Origin: Ophiura sarsii
Lineage: Eukaryota; Echinodermata; Ophiuroidea; Amphilepidida; Ophiuridae
Assembly (NCBI GenBank): GCA_035610835.1
Contig: CM069449.1
Coordinates: 11,737,855-11,801,854 of the forward strand
DNA: 64,000 nucleotides
Direction: 5' to 3'
In this document: one piece after another, positions 56,771 through 64,000 of the stretch
Layout: the number at the start of each line of letters is the position of its first letter
Numbering within the stretch: the first letter of the stretch is position 1
The notes under the pieces: model-generated
The model's input: the letters and a program-made list of their open reading frames with translations, nothing else
The model's database searches: none
What the model was told of the DNA's origin: nothing
Program-made: the position numbers and the translations under genes

Positions 56771-58342
56771 CCTTTGATCTGTCTGCTTCACTAATGCAGC
56801 CATCGAGAGTACTACAATAGTTCTATTGTTAACGCCAGATAAGTAGAGAGGTTTCTAGTTAATCACCGATGTTTTTCCGATGCTTTTAACAATAGAACGA
56901 AATACCGTTGGAAAAGCGCTTTTAAATCGCTAGAAAAATGCTTTAAAAGCACTGAGAGTTTGGATATGGACCCTAAGTTTTAATTAGTAGGGCAAATCAG
57001 GTTTCGTTTTCAGTGCACAAGGAAGTAATCATATATACTATAAAGTATCACGATGCATATAGAAGATATTTGCAGAACATGTGAATCCTATTTGATATCC
57101 TTTGATTAATGATGAAGCAGCGTTGCCGGTCTAAAGGTTAGATTTTACGGTGTTTAAGTAATGTCATACTTAGCATTTTTCATAATTTTCATTAGATTTT
57201 TACCTTGCACATTTTCATTTTTTTTCTAAAATAGTGCGATAATGGTTTGTCGATTGAACTATGTATGAAATGTACAAGGCCCTATGTCAAATTGCGAACA
57301 GAAAATAACCTAACTTTACCATTTCTCAACAACGGATTTAACGTCAACTTTTTATTGACATGACGTATAACTAATTTTGTTAACATACATGGTTGCTATT
57401 ATCTGTGTGTGATAAATTCCCATTGAAGTGCTCAGACAATAAGTGTCGAATAGATGACAGATATCCATATATTTAAAATTAAGTTTTAAATATTTGCAGT
57501 TGCTTCTCAAAATTAAAATCGCCTCATCAACATGAAAATGTATTTTAAATTATACACTATACTTGAACAATGTTGTATTATGAAACATTTATTTATTGTT
57601 GTTAAAAGGATAAACTCAAAATAAAACAATACTGTGAACTAATACTAATAACTGTTTGTTTTAATATACCATATTGCCTTTTATAGCGAAGATAAAGCCT
57701 GTAATTAGATAGGGCTATTTATTTTCATTTGAAACACACTGTATAATATCCAGTCTATCAGAAATAACTGGCCAGGCCTAATCCGTATTGAATTGTATTG
57801 TGCTCTATTGAGGTAGTATTATCTCTATGAATAGCAAGGCTTGCATATAATTTGATGGCTGATGAACTATTGAGTGTCCAGCAGAAAAAAGGTCTTACTG
57901 AAACTTTCAAATATCGTAATTTGGGATTTTTCCTCTTATGGTCCCAACTTTAACCTCTTATAAAAAGAGTTTCCCAATAGTACATTTTTGTGCATTTTTT
58001 TGGGTGATTATTGAATACTTCCTTAGTATTTTAAAACAAAAAACCAGCTTATTAGAGAGATGATCGGGTATCAAAAAATCGAGTGTAATCCCGACTGATC
58101 TATTTATACGCTGATCCTCAACATTCACACGCCTTCGCTGCTCTATTTGATAGCTTTGTGCTCAATGTTCACTCCGTATCAACATTGAAAAATACAGTAT
58201 CATTAATATCTTACATTTTACGATAGCTTCGCTATTTAACACATGGAGGTGTTCCGCAAGCACAGCACTGTGCAATCTATGCTAGGGGAAAAAAGTATCG
58301 AGCCCACATTGCGTAATTATGTAGAACAAAATGTCATACTTA
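56771..58342. other. AT-rich intergenic sequence, no gene seen
   Basis: Nothing recognisable. Confidence 0.3.
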
Positions 58343-58546
58343 TGACAAATACGAAAACAACTGCCATTTCTAAACATGCAATTTTTAAAATTCTCGGCGA
58401 TCGAAAGTCGATGACGTCGTAGTTATTGGTGATCAAATTTGCGCACATGCATTGTATCTATAACATCATCACCACTAGAACTTTCAATCGCCGCGAATTT
58501 TAAAAATTGCATGTTGAGAGATGGCAGCTTTGATTCGTTTTTGTCA
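58343..58546. repeat. Imperfect inverted repeat next to CR1 remnant
   Basis: Arms 58343-58408 and 58479-58546 pair over about 66 bp with several mismatches (GCAATTTTTAAAATTC against GAATTTTAAAAATTGC; GACAAATACGAAAACAA against TTCGTTTTTGTC). It abuts the start of the CR1-like coding remnant. Confidence 0.8.
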
Positions 58547-58569
58547 TACGTATTATGCTTTATTATGCT

Positions 58570-59890
58570 TTATTTACCATCACAATCAGTGACACTGTTA
58601 TACAGCCATCTCCGGGGCCATCTCCAACAATTAGAAATCTGGGTGTCGTATTTGATCGTACTATGTCTATGACTGCACATGTTAAATCTACCATCAACAC
58701 AGTGAACTTTCATCTCAGGAATATTTATAGAATACCTCGTTTTATTACTGTTGATAGCTGTCACCACCTATGTACCTGAAACACTTTCTCACTCCGTGCA
58801 TACCAAAGAGACCTAATCTGAGGTCAGGTGATGACAAATTACTTCTCACAATCCCTCGTACTAAGCGTTCTCTTGGAGACAAAGCCTTCTACGCGATTGC
58901 TCCACGTCTATGGAACTCTCTACCTGCCTCACTCCGCAATTGTTCTACTATTCATAAGTTCAAAAAGGCTCTCAAATTTCATCTGTTTCCTAAGCATTAA
59001 TCCCCCGCCTCACGGATTCCATTCTGTTTTTAGCTTTGTATATTGTGCTGTCATATTTTGTGTATGTACAGGGTGTATCAAAAAAATTAGGACACTTTTT
59101 CGTGACGGTGTAATACTTGTTATAATCATTGAACCATGACCAATTTAGTCTCAATGTAAAGCCCAATTAATTATTATGATATCCTGAAAATATGAGATCA
59201 ATCCGATGAAAAATAAGAAAACTAGCATAATTTGCGTAAACCATGTCATTTACTGGTTTGTACAATGGGATTTACATGTATAGACCAGTAAATAACATGG
59301 TTTACGTTTCAATACGTTACAATAATTATAAACATAGAAAATAATTTATCAGTCAATAGCAAAGATTAGTTTGGTAATCCATTTAATTCTGGCACAAATC
59401 AATACTGGCTAAATAATCCACATATCAGATGCATGCATATTCTGTGCAAATTAAAAAAGTTCTCGAACCCACTGTAGATGGTTCATTACCATGATATTGG
59501 CATAAATAGTGTGCGCGTTTATGTTACTCTACTGTTACTGTGTTAATGACCATTGTACATACTACAAAATAGATTGCCTTGCCTAATAGGTCACAATTTC
59601 CTTAATTAATGATGGATTTTTCTCATCTCTTCAGGATTTTATCTTTATCGGTTGTACTTGACATTGAAATAAAAATTGGTCATGCTTCAGTGATTTAACA
59701 AGGATTTAAACCATCATCAAAAAGTGTCCTATTTTTTTGATACACCCTGTATAAGCCCTTTTTACTTTGTACAGTATGATAATATGTTGCAGTAAGATAT
59801 AGTGTTTTTTGTGTATTTTAAGATTTTACTATTTTTGTACACTTTTGATTAGACGCTCAATAAATGCTGCTTATTATTATTTATTATTAA
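58570..59890 (+). pseudogene. CR1/L2-like retrotransposon C-terminal half and 3' UTR
   Basis: The first part encodes IRNLGVVFDRTMSM and VDSCHHL, the segment just after the reverse transcriptase. About 90 residues are then missing. A shifted frame (58770-59000) encodes RPNLRSGDDKLLLTIPRTK, GDKAFYAIAPRLWNSLP and FKKALKFHLF before the stop. These ordered motifs are diagnostic of the CR1/L2 group. The 3' UTR ends GCTCAATAAATGCTGC-(TTA)n at about 59855-59890. A TA-flanked MITE (59069-59749) splits it. The element is dead. Confidence 0.85.
59069..59749. mobile_element. Mariner-like MITE nested in the CR1 3' UTR, 681 bp
   Basis: Ends are CAGGGTGTATCAAAAAAATT-AGGACACTTTTT and its mirror, differing by one indel over about 31 bp. 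TA is duplicated (59067-59068 and 59750-59751). The interior has a second hairpin (GTAAACCATGTCATTTACTG near 59237 against CAGTAAATAACATGGTTTAC near 59286). CAGGGTG ends with TA targets fit Tc1/mariner-type elements. Confidence 0.92.
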
Positions 59891-59929
59891 TTTGGTTCTA
59901 TAATTATTTTCCTACAAATAATGCACGAT

Positions 59930-61330
59930 GTTGTGCTTGCGGGACACCTCCTTTCAACATCAACATCAACTCGAATATTGGCTGGACTCTTGCGAGTATA
60001 AAAGCCAAGCTTGTGCGGGAGGAAGCTGCTTATTGTTTTTTGTAGTTGAGACTTGAATACTTGGGTGTTTGTTGCGTTGACTATTGTTTCTGGTAGACTG
60101 TTCCTCTCAGTGATGGTGCGTGGAAAAATGACAATTTGTGTGATTGGAGTCTACTGTGGTAGTGGATGAAACTGTTGTAGTTATTCAACATGTTCAAACG
60201 AGAGAGACGGGTAACTGGTGTAACCGGGGATGTCAATTTTGTCGTTGACGATCTTGTACATTGTTGTTAGACAAGTGTTTCTCCTCCTGGTCTCTAGGGA
60301 TTGCCATATAAGGTTGTGAAGTAATGACGTGACGGTGCCTTTACGTTGAAAGTTTGACTTAACGAACCTGGATGCGCTCCATTTGATCCTCTCGACTTGA
60401 TTTACATCCTTTTTCTGGTAAGGGTCCCATACTGCTCCGACAAACTCGATATGAGGTTTAACTTAGCTGAAGTAGGCTGTTTCTTTCAGTGATTCTGGGC
60501 AGTTGTACAAGATGCGACGGATACACCCATCATTCGGATGGCTTTAGATGTTGCCTGGCCGATGTGCGTGTTCCAACCCAAATCGTCTTGAAGATGAACT
60601 CCTAGTTAAGGGTGAGACTTAACAACCAATAATGTTTGGTTGCACAGCTGGTAGTCTTGATGCTCTTGGCTCCTGGAGTTGGCAATGTGCATCACATAAC
60701 ATTTGTTGGGGTTACACTGCATCTGCCAGTCATGTTGCCACTTTGTGAGTCGGTCTAAGTCGTCTTGTAGTCCTCTGGCATCAGATGGAGATGAGACGGT
60801 TCGGTACACCAGCGCGTTGATGATGAGATTTGATCTGGCAAGTCGTTTATGTACAGAAGAAACAATAGTGGCCCGAGAACAGTCCCTTGTGGAACACCAG
60901 AGTCTACGCCAACATATGTAGATGCTCTGCCTTCAAGGATGACCCTTTGAGAACGACCAATCAAGTAAGATGATATCCACGACAGCAGCTGGTTACTAAT
61001 GCCAAAGTGTTTGAGCTTGAAGAGAAGTCGTTGGTGTGGTACAGTGTCAAACGCTTTGGTGAAGTCTAGGATGACAACGTCTGTGGTCTTCTTTTTGTCC
61101 AAGGCGGTACTGAGGTCGTTGTGCGTTATAAGTAGTTGAGTGTCGCAAGACCGTCTCTTCCTAAAGCCATGTTGATTGTCAGTCAGGATACTGTGGTCAT
61201 CAAGGTGATTCATGATCTGGCTGTGTATTATGTGCTCCATCACCTTACAACATTATGCTGGTCAATGACACTGGTCTGTAGTTCTCACAATGATCGGAAC
61301 TCTTTGACAATTGCGCGTCTTTAGCGGCAA
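59930..61330 (-). pseudogene. CR1/L2-like non-LTR retrotransposon reverse transcriptase, decayed
   Basis: Read from 61330 downward: ENYRPVSLTSIML, a frameshift, then a 162-codon frame (61243-60755) with HGFRKRRSCDTQL, DFTKAFDTVPHQRLL (palm motif with first catalytic Asp), GVPQGTVLGPLLFLLYINDL. Where the second catalytic box (normally F/YADD) should follow, it is absent: DQISSST joins directly to sequence corresponding to the later VYRTVSSPSDARGL in another frame. Then LTKWQHDWQMQCNPNKC, WNTHIGQATSKA, HIEFVGAVWDPYQ and, near 60080, FPRTITERNSLPETIV and FKSQL. The order matches one CR1/L2-type ORF2. Frameshifts, stops and the lost catalytic box make it inactive. No endonuclease domain was found upstream. 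Confidence 0.9.
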
Positions 61331-61540
61331 AATACTTCACGGATTCATATCCTGACTCTTGAGACTATTTTGAGCACGATCAGGTTTAATATTTGATATT
61401 TAGTTTGACCAACACTTACAACTTATAATCGGACCCGGGGAGTGTAATTGTAGAGTGTAGACAAGTGTTTCACTATTGTTTGGGGGTTTGAGCCAATATA
61501 ATTAGCTGGGTGAATAGCCTGGGTGCCAACATTTCATTAA

Positions 61541-61775
61541 CACTTTCCATGCGGCTATCGGTTTTACCACAAAGCAGATTTTTTTCTTCAGAAACCTTTC
61601 CCATGAACTATCAAAGTCTACCCAATGGATTACTGAATCAATACTTGGCATGTTTGTACTTATTTCAATTAATTTCGCATGGTGATTCCATATTATATGG
61701 TTATGAAATGTAACAATTTTGACACTTTTGAAACATTTGTGAAATTTTTGAATATCATCTGTCGCGTGGAAAGTG
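61541..61775. mobile_element. TTAA-type MITE, copy 6
   Basis: It begins CACTTTCCATGCGGC after TTAA (61537-61540) and ends GTCGCGTGGAAAGTG followed by TTTTAA, so the right target site is altered. The right subterminal region has lost a few bases relative to copy 4. Confidence 0.85.
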
Positions 61776-62243
61776 TTTTAAACATAGTATGCGAAAGTGG
61801 ATATCAAATCATGTTCTTGTTTTTGGTAAATCTGTTAACTATTCAATCACCAAAGGAACAACAGCAAGCATTTCCAAAAGGCAATATTCCGTTATTATCG
61901 TTTTGCCGCAGGTGTATATTCATATGATACCTTCTGAATGTATTTAACAGTAGATTACAGTGTATTAAGATACATACATCCATGTATATTTGGACAAATA
62001 AGAGGAGTTCCAATCGCAAAATGGTTACAATGGCCGCCAAATAGACCAAAATGGTCACCCAGAAAGTCAAGTACATAATGAAGCCACTTTGAATTCAATA
62101 ATATAGATTTTATTCTTAAAATTATAGTATACTTACTAGTATCGCATCAAAAATCTAACGAGGTGGAGGTTGTTATACCTGTGAGTAGGGTAATGGTTGA
62201 GTGATATGTTTTTGAAACAATATCCAATCTAAGTCAGTCCTAA

Positions 62244-62484
62244 CACTTTATACGCGGCAGGCGTCTGCAGACGACATTCCAAAAGTTCACAAAATGTTTA
62301 AAAAAACATATTGTATTGACTTTCAATACCCTATTTAGAATCACTGTGAGAAATGGATTGAAAGAAGTACAAACATGCCTAGTCTTGATCCTGTTATTCT
62401 TGAGGTATACTTTGAAAATTGGGAAAGGTTTCTGAAAAATCTGTTTTGTATATTATGGCATAACTAATTGCCGCGTGGAAAGTG
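62244..62484. mobile_element. TTAA-type MITE, copy 7
   Basis: It begins CACTTTATACGCGGCAGGCG, ends GCCGCGTGGAAAGTG, and is flanked by CTAA on the left and TTAG on the right. Orientation as copies 1 and 2. Confidence 0.85.
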
Positions 62485-63553
62485 TTAGACATGTTAAAAT
62501 TGTTGGTGGCTTGTCGACCCAAACTCGGTCTTAGCTGACTACAGTCCAGTGAGAATATATCTTGTTGTATTTTATTTATTTATTTGGACACACAATTTTG
62601 AAACAGACTGATGCGTCCTTAAACATATTACGCGATATTATGAGAAAAAAATAATTAAAGGTAGAATATACAAACATATTTACATGACAATTTAGATTCA
62701 TATAAGGTTAATGATCCGTGCGGTCCATTCACGTTTTAAAAACGATTTGCAAAACCAGACAAATGTGTGAAGTAAGGGCCAGGGTAAATCATCAAAATTA
62801 CATCATTGGAAAGACATAGCACAATACATATGTTTATTGTATAAATTGCCAGATATAAAGATTCTCCAATCATTCAATTATGGAGTAATAGTTTATTTTT
62901 AAGTTTACGTAAATTCATCAGCTCTTATGTAATTTATAAAAGTCACTACATAGAATGATAAAATGTCCTAGGGGCAGTGAATATATACATCAGGTTTCCA
63001 TAGCATATTCCTCAATTTAAAGGAGACAAACATCAGAAAAAAACCCGCTGAATTAGGTTTGAATAACAATTTGTAAATATCATGTCTGTATTCGGAGTTC
63101 TTTTAGTATACGCTACCACAGCATGTCTTCAGTGGGGACTTTTAAAGAAAGAACGACCCATACACTTACACAGTGAGGAATACAAATGGTAGGGTATTCT
63201 AAAGCTTACCCCTGTATTCAACTACCTCAAAAGCTAGATCGACTGCAGAGTTCACAATACTAAATCAAGCCTAGTCTGGCACCCTGAGCAAAAATATGAG
63301 ACAAGGTCATAATAAGTAAAATTCATAAAAAAGGTCTAAGTTCTGATCTTTTATATATCACGTTTTCAACTAAAAATCAAAAGAAATATTCAAATTCATG
63401 AAAATAATACATTTTGAACTTTCAATGTGAATAACTTGATAAATTTAATTTAATGTTTTTAGAAGTGATTTTCAATAATCCGTAACTTAGTTAGGAATGT
63501 GATTTTGACTGTGGTACTAACATGTCCCATGATAGCTTATACATAAACTGCTC
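62485..63553. other. Intergenic sequence, no gene seen
   Basis: Only short frames, with a TTTATTTATTTATTT stretch at 62569. Confidence 0.3.
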
Positions 63554-64000
63554 ACAAAAAGTATCGAAACACTTAGAAATGATCCAATATATAACGGTTC
63601 GAACGGGTATGCATTAATTGAAGCAAATATCCAAGTGCATAATTTTGTTCTGCGTATTTTGACACCTCGATCGATGAGATACGATATTGCGGAGCGGAGT
63701 TATTGTCATTTCAATGGTCGTGGGTCCAGTTTTAAAAGTGACAATCATCCTATAGAAAGAGGTTTGCATTACTGTTTAGAATGATCAGATTCGTGCTTTT
63801 CAATATGGATGAGTGTTACTTTTGAAACTAGACCCACGATCATTGAAATGACAATAACTCCGCTCCGCAACATCGTATCTCTACGATCGAGGTGTCAAAA
63901 TACGCAGAACAAAATTATGCACTTGGTTATTTGCTTCGATTAATGCATACCTTTTCGAGCCATTATGTATTGGATCATTTCGAAGGGTTTCGATACTTTT
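63554..64000. mobile_element. Foldback/mariner-like element cut by the window end
   Basis: The left arm from AAAAAGTATCGAAACACTTA runs to about 63742 and is mirrored by about 63814-64000, ending GGGTTTCGATACTTTT. The arms are about 186 bp with scattered mismatches and include CGGAGCGGAGTTATTGTCAT. The right terminus lies beyond the window. AGTATCGAAACAC-type ends occur in Tc1-like elements. Confidence 0.85.

Noticed and set aside
1..64000. Search for LTR retrotransposons, endogenous viruses, rRNA genes, CRISPR arrays or transposase ORFs
   Set aside because: No long terminal repeats, integrase, protease, capsid-like, rRNA or DDE-transposase signatures were recognised by eye; very decayed copies could be missed.

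Overview
The window looks like non-coding, repeat-dominated nuclear DNA of an animal, most likely a marine invertebrate. The reasons are AT-rich sequence with almost no long open frames, GT-AG introns, CR1/L2-type retrotransposon remnants, very many short inverted-repeat DNA elements (MITEs), long poly(G) tracts and one 100-N assembly gap. A deuterostome such as an echinoderm, hemichordate or lancelet is my guess from style only. Nothing here resembles a bacterial, phage or viral gene set.

Real gene content is small. (1) A spliced + strand gene has three phase-consistent coding exons at 22714-22869, 23400-23571 and 24483-24712, about 185 codons, possibly the 3' part of a larger gene. (2) A tRNA-Asn(GTT) gene or near-intact copy lies at 14644-14717. 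(3) A short minus-strand reading frame has stayed open in both copies of a duplicated block (12836-13144 and 32330-32623). Other annotatable coding DNA is decayed retrotransposon: a CR1/L2-like reverse transcriptase on the minus strand (59930-61330), the C-terminal end of another on the + strand (58570-59890), and smaller 3' ends at 4612-4691, 30450-30775, 35870-36520 and 44936-45130.

Layout: 0-11 kb holds scattered MITEs and CR1 debris. 11.5-17.05 kb holds a motif-filled element, then duplicated block A1 with two copy-specific segments. 17.05-20.2 kb is repeats. 20.4-22.6 kb is inverted repeats and G/C runs. 22.7-24.7 kb is the spliced gene. 26-29.9 kb is MITEs. 29.8-38.7 kb is a B-A-B arrangement (B1, A2, B2) of diverged segmental copies. 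39.5-40.1 kb is an identical 293-bp tandem duplication. 40-58 kb is mostly empty apart from hairpins, tandem repeats and MITEs. 58.3-62.5 kb is CR1 remnants with a nested MITE and two more TTAA elements. 63.55 kb to the end is a foldback element cut by the window edge.

The strongest signal is the MITE population. Because A and B blocks are present twice, several insertions can be read against an empty site, which gives their exact ends: TTAA duplications for a 239-bp family with seven copies here, and TA duplications for others. A second theme is a set of elements with unrelated interiors but similar termini (TA then CACT plus an A-rich stretch), each interior filled with one short motif and its complement. 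These may share one mobilising system. No transposase frame is visible in the window.
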